A stretch of DNA of 64,000 nt from Salinispora oceanensis (lineage in GTDB: Bacteria; Actinomycetota; Actinomycetes; Mycobacteriales; Micromonosporaceae): assembly GCF_000383575.1 (NCBI RefSeq), contig NZ_KB911579.1, positions 561,707 through 625,706 of the forward strand. Reading direction: 5' to 3'. Positions within the stretch are counted from its first letter, which is position 1; each line of letters begins with the position of its first letter. Position numbers and translations under genes: made by a program. Under the pieces are notes generated by a model that was not told where the DNA came from, did no database searches, and saw nothing but the letters and a program-made list of their open reading frames with translations. Below are positions 41,928-51,612 of the stretch, one piece after another.

Positions 41928-42332
41928 TCAGCCGGGCAGGAAGGAGAAGCGGACCTGGCGGGTCGGGTTGTCCCCGTTCGGGTCAACCAGACACAGCGAC
42001 TGCCAGGTACCGAGCATGAGCTGCCCGGCACACACCGGCAGCGTCGCGTACGGCGGCAGGAAGGCGGGCAGCAGATGGTCCCGCCCGTGGCCGGGGCTCC
42101 CGTGCCGGTGTCGCCATCGGTCGTCGGCGGGCAGTAGGTCGTTGAGCACCCGGCGTAGGTCGTCGTCGGACCCGGAGCCGAGTTCGATGAGCGCGAGCCC
42201 GGCGGTGGTGTGGGGTACAAAGACGTGCAGCAGGCCGTCCCCCTGCCCGACCACGAACCGGTCCGCCTCGGTGGTGATGTTCCGGACGGTAAGACGCGAC
42301 CCGGTTTGCACGGTTATCACTTCGGTACGCAT
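41928..42332 (-). CDS. YjbQ family protein (UPF0047)
   Basis: A 134-residue beta-sandwich protein with VFVPHTTAGLALIELGSGSD, HGSPGHGRDHLLPAFL and LGTWQSLCLVDPNGDNPTRQ, the three conserved His/acidic motifs of the family. Some members have been reported to have weak thiamine phosphate synthase activity, but the main role is unknown. The ATG at 42332 has CAGAAT 6 nt upstream and no ribosome site. It is divergent from aceE and precedes the fused E1 gene on its strand. Confidence 0.88.
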   Translation of the reverse strand: MRTEVITVQTGSRLTVRNITTEADRFVVGQGDGLLHVFVPHTTAGLALIELGSGSDDDLRRVLNDLLPADDRWRHRHGSPGHGRDHLLPAFLPPYATLPVCAGQLMLGTWQSLCLVDPNGDNPTRQVRFSFLPG

Positions 42333-42485
42333 GTCTGGATTCTGCCCGCGGCCGCGCCGGGCCAACCCGGGACACCGAGACATCGCGGGCCACCCCGGAC
42401 GAGGTTACCGACGAGTACCTGTGTCGAGCGTCGCGTCTCCTGCGGGTGAAGTGACGGGGAGTGCCCCGAGAAGGCAGGATGGCGC

Positions 42486-42491
42486 TATAAC
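42486..42491 (+). promoter_or_regulatory. Possible -10 box of the aceE promoter
   Basis: TATAAC, 29 nt before the GTG at 42521, leaving room for a leader with a GGGAAC ribosome site at about 42510. Confidence 0.4.
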
Positions 42492-42520
42492 CTGACCAAA
42501 ATCCAACCGAGGGAACGCCT

Positions 42521-45259
42521 GTGGCCACGGAACGCAAGCGCCCGGTGATCAGTGCCGGTCTGCCGAGCCAGCTTCCGGACATCGACCCGGACGAGACCGG
42601 CGAATGGGTCGAGTCGCTCGACGGTGTCATTGACGAGCGCGGGACGAAGCGCGCCCGCTACGTCATGCTGCGTCTGCTGGAACGAGCCCGCGAGCGTCAG
42701 GTCGGGGTGCCATCCCTGACGACCACGGACTACATCAACACCATCGCACCGGAGCAGGAGCCCTGGTTCCCCGGCGACGAACACGTCGAGCGGCGCATCC
42801 GGGCCTACATCCGGTGGAACGCCGCGATGTTGGTGCACCGGGCCCAGCGGCCGGAGATCGGCGTCGGCGGGCACATCTCGACGTTCGCCAGCTCGGCATC
42901 GCTCTACGAGGTCGGCTTCAACCACTTCTTCCGGGGTAAGGACCACCCGGGGGGCGGGGACCACCTCTTCTACCAGGGGCACGCCTCCCCCGGCATGTAC
43001 GCGCGGGCGTTTCTCGAGGGTCGGCTCAGCGAGCACCAGCTCGACGGGTTCCGCCAGGAGCTGTCACACCCGGGCGGCGGGCTGCCGTCGTACCCGCACC
43101 CCCGGCTGATGCCGGACTTCTGGGAGTTCCCCACCGTTTCGATGGGCCTCGGCGGCGTCAACGCCATCTACCAGGCCCGATTCAACCGCTACCTGCACCA
43201 CCGCGGCATCAAGGACACCTCCGACCAGAACGTGTGGGCGTTCCTCGGCGACGGTGAGATGGACGAGCCGGAGACGCTGGGCGCGATCGGTACGGCCGCC
43301 CGGGAGGAGCTGGACAACCTCACCTTCGTCATCAACTGCAACCTGCAACGCCTGGACGGACCGGTCCGCGGCAACGGCAAGGTCATGCAGGAACTGGAGG
43401 CGTTCTTCCGGGGTGCGGGTTGGAACGTCATCAAGGTTGTCTGGGGTCGCGAGTGGGACCCGCTGCTCGCCCGGGACACCGACGGCGCGCTCGTCAACCT
43501 GATGAACACCACGCCCGACGGTGACTACCAGACCTACAAGGCGGAGTCCGGGGCGTACATCCGGGAGCACTTCTTCGGCCGCGACCCGCGGACCCGCAAG
43601 ATGGTCGATCACCTCAGCGACGACGAGATCTGGAACCTGAAGCGGGGTGGCCACGACTACCGGAAGCTCTACGCGGCGTACAAGGCCGCGGTGGAGCACA
43701 CCGGGCAGCCGACGGTGATCCTGGCCAAGACCATCAAGGGGTGGACGCTCGGCTCGCACTTCGAGGGGCGCAACGCCACCCACCAGATGAAGAAGCTGAC
43801 GCTGGATGACCTGAAAACCTTCCGCGACCGGCTCTACCTGGACATCCCGGACAAGGCGCTGGAGGAGAACCCCTACCTGCCGCCGTACTACCGGCCAGAG
43901 GCGAAGTCCGACGAGATCGAGTACCTGCACGAGCGGCGCCGGCAGCTCGGCGGCTACCTGCCCTCGCGGCGGTCCGGCACGAAGCGCCTCGCCATCCCGG
44001 GCCCCAAGAACTTCGCCGATGTGAAGCGTGGTTCCGGCAAGCAGAAGGTGGCCACCACGATGGCCTTCGTCCGGCTGCTCAAGGACCTGATGAAGGACAA
44101 GGAGTTCGGCCGACGCTGGGTACCGATCATCCCGGACGAGGCCCGCACCTTCGGGATGGACTCACTCTTCCCGACGCGGAAGATCTACTCGCCGCACGGC
44201 CAGCGCTACACCTCGGTTGACCGGGAACTGTTCCTGTCGTACAAGGAGGCGACCAGCGGGCAGATCCTGCACGAGGGCATCAACGAGGTCGGCTCGGTCG
44301 CCTCCTTCACCGCGGCCGGCTCCGCGTACGCCACGCACAACGAGCCGATGATCCCGGTGTACATCTTCTACTCAATGTTCGGGTTCCAGCGGACCGCGGA
44401 CGGGCTCTGGGCGGCGGCCGACCAGATGGCCCGCGGCTTCCTGCTCGGCGCTACCGCCGGCCGGACCACGCTCAACGGCGAGGGCCTCCAGCACGAGGAC
44501 GGTCACTCGCTGTTGATCGCCGCCACCAACCCGGCGGTGGTCGCCTACGACCCGGCGTTCGCCTTCGAGATCGCGCACATCGTGGAGAACGGCCTGCACC
44601 GCATGTACGGCGAGGCGCAGGAGAACGTCTTCTACTACCTGACGATCTACAACGAGCCGATCGTGCAGCCGGCGGAGCCGGCGGAGGTCGACGTCGAGGG
44701 CATCCTGAAGGGCATCTACCGGTACGCGCCGGCGCCCCAGGTAGACGGCCCGGCGGCACAGCTGCTCGCCTCCGGCACCGGCGTGCAGTGGGCGCTCAAG
44801 GCGCAGGACCTGCTCGCCCGGGACTGGGGGGTGGCCGCCAGCGTCTGGTCCGTGACCTCCTGGACCGAGCTGCGCCGCGACGCGGTCCAGGCGGAGGAGC
44901 ACAACCTGCTCAACCCGACCGAGGAGCAGCAGGTCCCGTACGTGACGGCCAAGCTGGCCGACGCCGACGGACCGAAGGTCGCGGTCAGCGACTGGATGCG
45001 TGCGGTGCCGGATCTGATCTCCCGCTGGGTGCCCGGCGACTACACCTCGCTCGGCACCTGCGGGTTCGGCATGTCGGACACCCGGCACGCGCTGCGTCGG
45101 TACTTCCACGTGGACGCGGAGTCGATTGTGGTCGCGACGTTGCGGCAGCTCGCGCTCCGCGGCGCGGTCCCGGCGGGGGTTCCCGCCGAGGCGGCCAAGA
45201 AGTACGCAATCAATGACATCGGAGCGGCCCCGGTCGGTGAGACCGGCGGCGACAGCTGA
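42521..45259 (+). CDS. aceE: Pyruvate dehydrogenase E1 component, homodimeric type
   Basis: A 912-residue enzyme that decarboxylates pyruvate with thiamine diphosphate and passes acetyl to lipoyl E2. Visible: [60 protein letters not shown], the ThDP motif [20 protein letters not shown] ending in [18 protein letters not shown], and in the middle domain [20 protein letters not shown] with [10 protein letters not shown]. Length and order fit E. coli and M. tuberculosis AceE (Rv2241). GTG start with GGGAAC upstream. A hairpin terminator follows. The acetyl-CoA it yields feeds the fab operon downstream. Confidence 0.97.
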   Translation: MATERKRPVISAGLPSQLPDIDPDETGEWVESLDGVIDERGTKRARYVMLRLLERARERQVGVPSLTTTDYINTIAPEQEPWFPGDEHVERRIRAYIRWNAAMLVHRAQRPEIGVGGHISTFASSASLYEVGFNHFFRGKDHPGGGDHLFYQGHASPGMYARAFLEGRLSEHQLDGFRQELSHPGGGLPSYPHPRLMPDFWEFPTVSMGLGGVNAIYQARFNRYLHHRGIKDTSDQNVWAFLGDGEMDEPETLGAIGTAAREELDNLTFVINCNLQRLDGPVRGNGKVMQELEAFFRGAGWNVIKVVWGREWDPLLARDTDGALVNLMNTTPDGDYQTYKAESGAYIREHFFGRDPRTRKMVDHLSDDEIWNLKRGGHDYRKLYAAYKAAVEHTGQPTVILAKTIKGWTLGSHFEGRNATHQMKKLTLDDLKTFRDRLYLDIPDKALEENPYLPPYYRPEAKSDEIEYLHERRRQLGGYLPSRRSGTKRLAIPGPKNFADVKRGSGKQKVATTMAFVRLLKDLMKDKEFGRRWVPIIPDEARTFGMDSLFPTRKIYSPHGQRYTSVDRELFLSYKEATSGQILHEGINEVGSVASFTAAGSAYATHNEPMIPVYIFYSMFGFQRTADGLWAAADQMARGFLLGATAGRTTLNGEGLQHEDGHSLLIAATNPAVVAYDPAFAFEIAHIVENGLHRMYGEAQENVFYYLTIYNEPIVQPAEPAEVDVEGILKGIYRYAPAPQVDGPAAQLLASGTGVQWALKAQDLLARDWGVAASVWSVTSWTELRRDAVQAEEHNLLNPTEEQQVPYVTAKLADADGPKVAVSDWMRAVPDLISRWVPGDYTSLGTCGFGMSDTRHALRRYFHVDAESIVVATLRQLALRGAVPAGVPAEAAKKYAINDIGAAPVGETGGDS

Positions 45260-45270
45260 CCGACGGTCAC

Positions 45271-45308
45271 GGCCGGCCCGGCGTGGAGTGTTCCGCGCCG
45301 GGCCGGCC
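45271..45308 (+). terminator. Hairpin terminator after aceE
   Basis: GGCCGGCCCGGCG pairs with CGCCGGGCCGGCC over 13 bp around a 12-nt loop, 11 bp after the stop. Confidence 0.75.
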
Positions 45309-45389
45309 TCGTCTCTCGGGTGTTCCGTCCGCATCCCCCTCGTGCGGCTACTGACGACACCGCACCCCGGGGTGGGGAGCCCACACGGT

Positions 45390-45431
45390 GGCGGTGGCCC
45401 GGATCCCTGGCTAGGACCTCAGGCCACCGCC
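45390..45431 (-). terminator. Hairpin after the SRPBCC gene
   Basis: GGCGGTGGCC pairs with GGCCACCGCC over 10 bp with a 22-nt loop, 28 bp beyond the minus-strand stop at 45460. Confidence 0.5.
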
Positions 45432-45459
45432 GGAACGGGTTGACGCCAGGACGAGCCGG

Positions 45460-45906
45460 TCAGCCGACGGCGGCCAGGTCGGTCAGCCGGGCGAGCGAGT
45501 CCTCCAGGTCGGCGCCGACCCGACGCAGACCGAGCCGAAGCAGGGCGGCCTTGACCGGGCCAGCCGGCCAGCGTACGACGATCAGCCGCACGACCGTCCC
45601 GCCCTCCACCTCGTCAGCGGTGAGCTGGACGTAGATCTCGGTGCGCGCCTCCGCTCGGGCACCGGCGCCCTTGGCACGTTCCCGCCAGCCGATCAGGGTC
45701 GGCTCCTGGTAGGCGATCACCTCGGCCTCATGGGCCGCGCCGCGCCCCGCCTGGACCCGCTGCCGCCGGCCGAAGCCCTCCCCGGAGAGCACTTCCGCCG
45801 CCCGTACCCCGGCCAGCCAGGCCGGTAGCTGTTCAGCCCGCTGCACGACACCCCAGACCGCTTCGATCGGCGCGGTTACGTGCGAGCTGCGTTCCACGAG
45901 GATCAT
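45460..45906 (-). CDS. SRPBCC (polyketide cyclase/START-like) family protein
   Basis: A 148-residue protein from the ATG at 45906, with GGAGGA about 10 nt upstream. MILVERSSHVTAPIEAVWGV opens the helix-grip fold, followed by strands such as RQRVQAGRGAAHEAEVIAYQ and a long C-terminal helix AALLRLGLRRVGADLEDSLA. Such proteins bind hydrophobic ligands in a central cavity. Ligand unknown. It is divergent from the GluRS gene. Confidence 0.85.
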   Translation of the reverse strand: MILVERSSHVTAPIEAVWGVVQRAEQLPAWLAGVRAAEVLSGEGFGRRQRVQAGRGAAHEAEVIAYQEPTLIGWRERAKGAGARAEARTEIYVQLTADEVEGGTVVRLIVVRWPAGPVKAALLRLGLRRVGADLEDSLARLTDLAAVG

Positions 45907-46082
45907 TTTCCGTCTTCCTCCAGTGCGAACAACCCACGATATCGGCACTCTATGCGCTATTTCGGACTTAATCGGACAGCTGGGTCCAAGACACGCCGAA
46001 AACCCTTGCCTCCATCCGTGCGATACGGGTATGGCCACCACCGATGGCGAGGGGCCCTGCCGGACGCCGGTACGGCCGGCCG

Positions 46083-46088
46083 TAGGCT
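46083..46088 (+). promoter_or_regulatory. -10 box of a leaderless promoter for the GluRS gene
   Basis: TAGGCT followed by GGGGGC and the GTG at 46095. The same hexamer is used at 6048. Confidence 0.5.
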
Positions 46089-46094
46089 GGGGGC

Positions 46095-47504
46095 GTGACG
46101 GTACGTGTACGCTTCGCCCCCTCCCCGACCGGAATGTTCCACGTCGGTGGCGCCCGCTCAGCCCTACAGTGCTGGATCTTCGCCAAGCAGCAGGGCGGGG
46201 CGTTCGTACTCCGGGTCGAGGACACGGACGCGGCCCGCAACAAGCCCGAGTGGACCGAGGGCATTCTGGCGGCGCTGGATTGGATCGGCATCGCGCGCGG
46301 CAGCTACGAAGGGCCTTACTTCCAGTCCTCGTACGCGACCGAGCATCGCGCCGCCGCCCGCCGGCTACACGAGGCCGGACGGGCCTACTACTGCGACTGC
46401 ACCCGGGAGGCCGTACAGGCCCGTACCGGTTCAGCACACACCGGCTACGACGGCTTCTGCCGGGATCGGAATCTGGAGCCGGGTGCCGGCCGCGCCCTCC
46501 GCTTCCGGACCCCGGACGAAGGCACGACCGTGGTGGTTGACCTGATCCGTGGTGAGCCCACCTTCGACAACGGGCTGATCGAGGACTTCGTGATCGCCCG
46601 GAGCGACGGTTCCCCGGTCTTCCTGCTCGCCAACGTGGTGGACGACATGACGATGGGGATCACCCACGTCATCCGGGCCGAAGAGCACCTACCCAACACG
46701 CCGAAGCAACAGTTGCTCTGGGAGGCGCTCGGCGTGAAGCCGCCGGTGTGGGCGCACGTCCCGGTCGTCGTCAACGAGAAGCGGCAGAAGCTGTCCAAGC
46801 GCCGCGACAAGGTGGCCCTGGAGGCGTACCGCGACGAGGGCTATCTAGCCGACGCGATGTGCAACTACCTGATGCTGCTCGGCTGGTCGCCGGCCGGCGA
46901 CCGGGAGATCGTGCCCTGGCCGGTGATTGAGGAGGAGTTCCGGCTGGAGGAGGTGAATCCCTCCTCGGCCTTCTTCGACGAGAAGAAGCTACGCGCGTTC
47001 AACGGCGAGTACATCCGAGCGCTGCCGGTCGCCGACTTCATCGCGGCATGCCAGCCGTGGTTGACCGGCACCGCGACCATCGCGCCTCCGCCGTGGCAGC
47101 CGGACGAGTTCGACGCCGAGATGTTCGCCGCGGTGGCACCGCTGGCGCAAACCCGGATCGCGGTACTCAGCGAGATCGTGCCCAACGTGGACTTCCTCTT
47201 CCTCGACTCGCCCCTGATCGACGAGGGAGCGTGGGCAAAGGCGATGAAGGAGGGCGCGGGCGACCTACTCGACGCGGCGATCGCCGCCTTCACCGCGGTG
47301 CCTTCGTGGGACGCGGACTCGACCAAGTCGACACTGGAGGCGGTCGGCGCAGAGCACGGCCTGAAGCTGGGCAAGGCCCAGGCACCCGTCCGGGTCGCGG
47401 TGACCGGCCGCCGGGTCGGTCTCCCCCTCTTCGAGTCGCTTGAGGTCCTGGGCCGCGAACGCACCCTGACCCGCCTACGGGCTGCCCGGCTCCGTCTCCC
47501 CTGA
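46095..47504 (+). CDS. gltX: Glutamyl-tRNA synthetase
   Basis: A 469-residue class I synthetase that charges tRNA-Glu (and possibly tRNA-Gln for later amidation). The N-terminus has [20 protein letters not shown] with the HIGH-type HVGG, then [16 protein letters not shown], and the KMSKS-type loop [20 protein letters not shown]. The anticodon-binding helical domain makes up the C-terminal 150 residues. [14 protein letters not shown] differs from the usual NLHVGTARTAL, and the locus lies inside the aceE-fab block rather than in a housekeeping gltX context, so it may be a second, divergent GluRS. GTG start with a -10 box 6 nt upstream. Confidence 0.93.
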   Translation: MTVRVRFAPSPTGMFHVGGARSALQCWIFAKQQGGAFVLRVEDTDAARNKPEWTEGILAALDWIGIARGSYEGPYFQSSYATEHRAAARRLHEAGRAYYCDCTREAVQARTGSAHTGYDGFCRDRNLEPGAGRALRFRTPDEGTTVVVDLIRGEPTFDNGLIEDFVIARSDGSPVFLLANVVDDMTMGITHVIRAEEHLPNTPKQQLLWEALGVKPPVWAHVPVVVNEKRQKLSKRRDKVALEAYRDEGYLADAMCNYLMLLGWSPAGDREIVPWPVIEEEFRLEEVNPSSAFFDEKKLRAFNGEYIRALPVADFIAACQPWLTGTATIAPPPWQPDEFDAEMFAAVAPLAQTRIAVLSEIVPNVDFLFLDSPLIDEGAWAKAMKEGAGDLLDAAIAAFTAVPSWDADSTKSTLEAVGAEHGLKLGKAQAPVRVAVTGRRVGLPLFESLEVLGRERTLTRLRAARLRLP

Positions 47505-47513
47505 GGGAAAGGT

Positions 47514-47549
47514 ACCTACCCTGCCGTCCGATTGTCCGGCGCGGTAGGT
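47514..47549 (+). terminator. Hairpin after gltX
   Basis: ACCTACC at 47514-47520 is inverted at 47543-47549 with partial inner pairing (GCCG/CGGC), followed by AAAATG. Moderate terminator. Confidence 0.5.
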
Positions 47550-47755
47550 AAAATGCGCGGGTCGACCGACCGCGATCGGTGACTCCTCGGTGGAAGATCA
47601 CAGATAGCTGAAATTTCTTCACCAGGAGGTGTGGCCAGCTGTCGCGTGACGGAGTCTATTGAGGTGGGGGCGTCCGGCCTAGCATCCGGGCACGGCGATT
47701 CGCGTGCACGAAGCCGCGGCGATGCCATCCATCGAACGGGGGCGAGGAGGCAGCG

Positions 47756-48409
47756 ATGGTCCGTAGGATTCGGCGCTTGGTCGTGATCATGGCCAGTGGT
47801 CTCGCGGCGGGAGTGCTCGCACTCGGCCTGACCACACCCGCATCGGCGACGACGTCGAAGCCACCGCCCGCTGGCGTGGATATCACCGGTGCCGGAATAG
47901 CCGAGCCGCTACACCTACGCGCCGACACCCAGCCGAGCCAGCTGGCGGCCGTCATCGACCAGGTCAACTTCCTCGGTGGCGCTGGCCAGAGCAGCGAACC
48001 GAAGAAGGCCGACCTCGGTCCGAAGTACACCATCGTCGTGCTCTCCGGCGACGAGCCCAAGCAGACCTTCGACCTGTACCCGAAGGCCACCGGCGGGCCC
48101 CGCATCTACCGACCAGCCAAGCAGCCGGGCTCTCAGCAGACCACCGCCGGCTGGTTCTTCGGCCGGCTCACCATGTCGGAGACGCTGCGGAAAGCTGGCG
48201 TGCCGTTGGAACGGCAGGTGGACACGGTCGGCGGTGGGGCCGGCGGCAGCGAACGGATGATCCCGGAAGATTCGCTTGACCCCGCTGGAAACATCGACGA
48301 GGCCTTCAGCGGGTTTCCCCGGCTGCTCCTGGTCAACGTAGCCGTCGTGCTGACAATCACCCTCGGGCTGGCCGGGATCGCACTGCTGATCCGGCGTCGG
48401 ACCCGCTGA
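47756..48409 (+). CDS. Exported protein with C-terminal membrane anchor
   Basis: A 217-residue protein with GAGGAGG upstream of the ATG. The signal peptide is RRIRRLVVIMASGLAAGVLA followed by LGLTTPASA. The extracytoplasmic part includes YTIVVLSGDEPKQTFDLYPK and GGPRIYRPAKQPGSQQTTAG, and the end is a membrane helix (RLLLVNVAVVLTITLGLAGI) with a basic RRRTR tail, so the protein is anchored from outside. Function unknown; the architecture suits a cell-surface accessory protein. A 15-bp hairpin terminator follows. Confidence 0.82.
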   Translation: MVRRIRRLVVIMASGLAAGVLALGLTTPASATTSKPPPAGVDITGAGIAEPLHLRADTQPSQLAAVIDQVNFLGGAGQSSEPKKADLGPKYTIVVLSGDEPKQTFDLYPKATGGPRIYRPAKQPGSQQTTAGWFFGRLTMSETLRKAGVPLERQVDTVGGGAGGSERMIPEDSLDPAGNIDEAFSGFPRLLLVNVAVVLTITLGLAGIALLIRRRTR

Positions 48410-48445
48410 CGCCTTCGGGCTGACTCCGGTGCCGCGCCCGTGAGT

Positions 48446-48478
48446 GCGGCTGTTCCGGTCAACGACCGGAACAGCCGC
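48446..48478 (+). terminator. Perfect 15-bp hairpin terminator
   Basis: GCGGCTGTTCCGGTC pairs with its complement at 48464-48478 around the 3-nt loop AAC, after the exported-protein gene. Confidence 0.8.
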
Positions 48479-49058
48479 TGGGTCAGCACCAGCGGCTGGG
48501 CGGTCGACCCGGTCGCCCGGCTCGCGATCGGGGTCGAACCGGGCCGTGCCGGTGCGCCCCCGCCCAGCCCGGCAGGCCACTGAGACAGCCCTGAACCGGG
48601 CCCGGCGGCGAACCGAGCGACTCCGCGGCCCGTTGCCGCGGCACCGCGGAATCGTCGTCAACGCGCTCCGGTAGGGGGCCGCTCGGTGTCTCGCCCGGCG
48701 CACCGCCGCCAAGCCACCGGTGGTTCTTGGTTGCCGGCAACTCGTGGTGGCCCGGCCGACAATGCCCGTCCTGGGCACAGCCGCGCTCGGCCTCCCCGTG
48801 CGCCATCCAGGTCTCCTCACCCTCGCCGTCGCCCACCGGCGCTGCCCGGCGTGCCCTGTCACCGTACTGGCCGGGACCGACGGGCGGTGCGGCACAGGTA
48901 CCAGGTCACATTTGGAATCGACGCGAATCACCGAGCTCGGGCGAACCGACCAGGTGGGTCATCGAGGCGGGGCGCGGCCGACGCCAGCGCCACGGGGAAG
49001 GTCGACCACGGCCGCCGCAGCCCGCTCACCCGGCACAACACCACAGGTGACGACGTGT
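48479..49058. other. About 580 bp without a supported gene upstream of the PucR-type regulator
   Basis: Open frames exist on both strands, as expected at this GC content, but none shows a start signal, family motif or convincing protein composition. No repeat or RNA fold was recognised. It may hold control sites or decayed sequence. Confidence 0.5.
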
Positions 49059-49064
49059 CAGGCT
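49059..49064 (+). promoter_or_regulatory. Possible -10 box for fasR
   Basis: CAGGCT lies 6 nt before the GTG at 49071, at leaderless spacing; the first base departs from TAnnnT. Confidence 0.35.
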
Positions 49065-49070
49065 AGGGCG

Positions 49071-50297
49071 GTGAACGAGCCGGGAACCGAGCTGGCGGCC
49101 ACGCTGCGCCGGATCGAGCGGGCGGCGGGAGCGCTCGCCACCGCCAGCGTGGCGCGGATGGACGAGACACTGCCCTGGTTCCGCGAGCTCCCGGCCGACC
49201 AACGCTCCTGGGTCATGTTGGTGGCGCAGGCGGGCGCCCGCTCCCTGGTGCAGTGGCTGCGCGCGGGCGGCGGCACCGCGGACAGCACCCAGGAGGTCTC
49301 GGACGAGGTCTTCGCGACCGCACCGCAAGCCCTGGCCCGTTCCATCAGCCTCCAGCAGACGGTAGCCCTGATCAAGGTGACCATCGACGTGGTGGAGGAA
49401 CGGGTCCCGACCCTCGCCGCTCCCGGCGAGGAGCAGCAGTTACGGGATGTGGTGCTGCGCTACTCCCGGGAGATCGCGTTCGCCGCCGCCCGGGTCTACG
49501 CGCGGGCCGCCGAGTCACGGGGTTCCTGGGATGCCCGGCTCCAGGCCCTACTGGTTGACGCGCTGCTACGTGGCGACTCGCCCGACGTGTTGGCCAGCCG
49601 GGCGGCGGCGCTGGGCTGGGCGGACGCACCCCCGGTGGCGGTGGCGGTAGGCCGTTCCCCCGGCGGGGAGGTCTCCGCCGTGCTGCACACCGTCTACCGG
49701 TTGGCCCGGCGAATCGGCGCCGAGGTGATTGGCGGCGTGCACGGCGACCGCCTGGTCATCGTGCTCGGCGGGGTGGCCGATCCGATGGCCGCCACCGGCA
49801 AGCTACTCGACGCCTTCGGTGCCGGCCCGGTCGTGGTGGGCCCGGCTGTGCCGAGCCTGGACGAGGCCACCGACTCCGCCCGGGCCGCTCTCGCCGGGTT
49901 CCGAGCCGCCCCTGCCTGGCCGGCCGCGCCCCGACCGGTGCCCGCCGCCGACCTGCTACCGGAGCGGGCGCTCGCCGGAGATGCCGAGGCCCGCCGCCGG
50001 CTGCGGCACGATGTCTACGCCCCGCTGGCCCGCTCCGGCGGGGAGCTGCTCGAGACCCTGGATGCCTTCTTCACCGCCAGCGGCACCCTGGAGAGCGCCG
50101 CCCGGGCGCTCTTCGTGCACCCGAACACGGTGCGGTACCGGCTGCGCCGCGTGGCGGAGGTGACCGGGCTCTCTCCCCTCGCGGCCCGGGACGCGTACGC
50201 GCTCCAGGTGGCGCTCACCGTCGGCCGGCTCGACCCGGTAGTTGCCCTGACACCGAATCGGACAACAACCCCGGGTACTCCCAAAGCGGGGCAATAA
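49071..50297 (+). CDS. fasR: PucR-family regulator of fatty acid synthesis
   Basis: A 408-residue regulator. The N-terminal half is a helical sensory-type region (TELAATLRRIERAAGALATA, EEQQLRDVVLRYSREIAFAA), a GGDEF-like middle follows, and the C-terminal PucR HTH is clear: LLETLDAFFTASGTLESAAR, ALFVHPNTVRYRLRRVAEVT. Its place directly before fabD matches Streptomyces FasR (SCO2386) and M. tuberculosis Rv2242 (FasR acts as an activator of fab genes in Streptomyces). A dyad at 50317-50337 in front of fabD is its probable site. GTG at 49071 is chosen from similarity of the first helix; the long upstream frame lacks signals. Confidence 0.88.
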   Translation: MNEPGTELAATLRRIERAAGALATASVARMDETLPWFRELPADQRSWVMLVAQAGARSLVQWLRAGGGTADSTQEVSDEVFATAPQALARSISLQQTVALIKVTIDVVEERVPTLAAPGEEQQLRDVVLRYSREIAFAAARVYARAAESRGSWDARLQALLVDALLRGDSPDVLASRAAALGWADAPPVAVAVGRSPGGEVSAVLHTVYRLARRIGAEVIGGVHGDRLVIVLGGVADPMAATGKLLDAFGAGPVVVGPAVPSLDEATDSARAALAGFRAAPAWPAAPRPVPAADLLPERALAGDAEARRRLRHDVYAPLARSGGELLETLDAFFTASGTLESAARALFVHPNTVRYRLRRVAEVTGLSPLAARDAYALQVALTVGRLDPVVALTPNRTTTPGTPKAGQ

Positions 50298-50316
50298 GCT
50301 GGCCGTGTCGGTGGAT

Positions 50317-50337
50317 CTTTGTAGGATTCCTCCAAAG
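50317..50337. promoter_or_regulatory. Dyad in the fab operon promoter, probable FasR site
   Basis: CTTTGTAGG-ATT-CCTCCAAAG: 9-bp arms with one mismatch, 66 bp before fabD and just after fasR. It lies in a locally AT-richer patch with TTCTAGTG to its right. Confidence 0.5.
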
Positions 50338-50402
50338 GTTCTAGTGCGGTTTGGTGCAAGGCGGCACAGCGATACCCGCGCGAATCCGGGAGAGTCGTAT
50401 CC

Positions 50403-51572
50403 GTGCTCGCCGTACTCTCCCCCGGCCAGGGTTCACAGAAACCCGGCTTCCTGACCCCTTGGCTCGACCTGCCCGGAACCGAGGCGCGGTTGCGCTGGTG
50501 GTCCGCGCTCGCCGGGGTCGACCTGGTGTATCTCGGCACGGCCGCGGACGCTGACGAGATCAAGGACACCGCCCGCACCCAGCCGCTGCTCGTCGCGGCG
50601 GCGCTGCTCGCCGCCGAGCACCTGCCGATGCACGATGTCACGCTCACCGCCGGCCACAGCGTCGGCGAGCTGGGCGCGACCTCGCTGGCCGGAGTACTCA
50701 CGCCGGAGGCCGCGATCACTCTGGCCGCCGTCCGGGGGCGCGAGATGGCAGCTGCCTGCGCGCTGGAACCGACCGGGATGGCTGCACTGCTCGGCGGCGA
50801 CCCCGACGAGGTGCTCGCGACCATCGAGAGACACGGGCTGCACCCGGCCAACCGCAACGGCACCGGCCAGGTCGTTGCCGCCGGCTCCCTTGGCGGGCTG
50901 GAGAAGCTCGCCGCTGAGCCCCCCGCCCGCGCCCGCGTCCGCCAGCTACAGGTGGCCGGCGCCTTCCACACGCCGTACATGGCCCCGGCCGAGGCCGCCC
51001 TGGCCACCGTGGCTGCCGGCGTCACCCCCACTGATCCGACTCACATCCTGCTGTCAAACCTCGACGGTGCCGCCGTGAACCACGGCCGGGAGATGGTGCA
51101 GCGGCTGATCCGCCAGGTCACCGCCCCAGTCCGTTGGGACCTGTGCCTGCGCACCCTCGCCGACCTCGGCGTGACCGGGGTCATTGAGCTGCCCCCGGCC
51201 GGGACCCTCGCCGGCCTGGTCAAGCGGGAGCTGAAGGGCGAGGCCGCCCCGGAGATCGTCACCCTCAACACCCCGGACGACCTGCCCGCCGCACGAGACC
51301 TGATCGCCCGGCACAGCGGCCTCGGTGGCCACGAGCCGACCATCCAGTTCCGGGTCGTGGTCTCCCCTGCCGCCGGCACCTTCGTCCCCGCTGATGAGCT
51401 GGCCGAGGGCGTTGACCTGCGCGCTGGTCAGATCATTGGCCACGTCGCCACCCGGCAGGGCTCGGTCGAGGTCACCGCCCACGACAGCGGCCTGCTCACC
51501 GAGTGGCTCCCCCACCACGACGACCCGGTAGCCCCGGGCCAGCCGCTGGCCCGAATCGGCGGCCACACATGA
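50403..51572 (+). CDS. fabD: Malonyl-CoA:ACP transacylase with a C-terminal biotinyl/lipoyl-like domain
   Basis: A 389-residue protein. Residues 1-305 are a normal FabD: LAVLSPGQGSQKPGFLTPWL, nucleophile Ser86 in TAGHSVGELGATSLAG, and His in VAGAFHTPYM; it loads malonyl groups onto AcpP. Typical FabD ends near residue 310, but here about 75 more residues (from 316) read RVVVSPAAGTFVP, VDLRAGQIIGHVATRQGSVE, VTAHDSGLLTEWL and DDPVAPGQPLARIG, which follows the hammerhead pattern of biotinyl/lipoyl carrier domains (compare BCCP). The AMKM hairpin with its biotin-bearing Lys is replaced by ATRQ, so no cofactor can be attached. GTG start, GGGAGAG upstream. Confidence 0.93.
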   Translation: MLAVLSPGQGSQKPGFLTPWLDLPGTEARLRWWSALAGVDLVYLGTAADADEIKDTARTQPLLVAAALLAAEHLPMHDVTLTAGHSVGELGATSLAGVLTPEAAITLAAVRGREMAAACALEPTGMAALLGGDPDEVLATIERHGLHPANRNGTGQVVAAGSLGGLEKLAAEPPARARVRQLQVAGAFHTPYMAPAEAALATVAAGVTPTDPTHILLSNLDGAAVNHGREMVQRLIRQVTAPVRWDLCLRTLADLGVTGVIELPPAGTLAGLVKRELKGEAAPEIVTLNTPDDLPAARDLIARHSGLGGHEPTIQFRVVVSPAAGTFVPADELAEGVDLRAGQIIGHVATRQGSVEVTAHDSGLLTEWLPHHDDPVAPGQPLARIGGHT

Positions 51573-51612
51573 CATCGCGGTACGCATGGCCGTATAGGGA
51601 AGGACAGCCTTG

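Noticed and set aside
48440..48583. 48-codon frame starting at GTG 48440 on the plus strand
   Set aside because: It overlaps the strong terminator hairpin and has no ribosome site or family resemblance.
48720..49070. N-terminal extension of the fasR frame
   Set aside because: The extension is low-complexity, lacks a start signal, and the regulator's conserved first helix begins right after the GTG at 49071.
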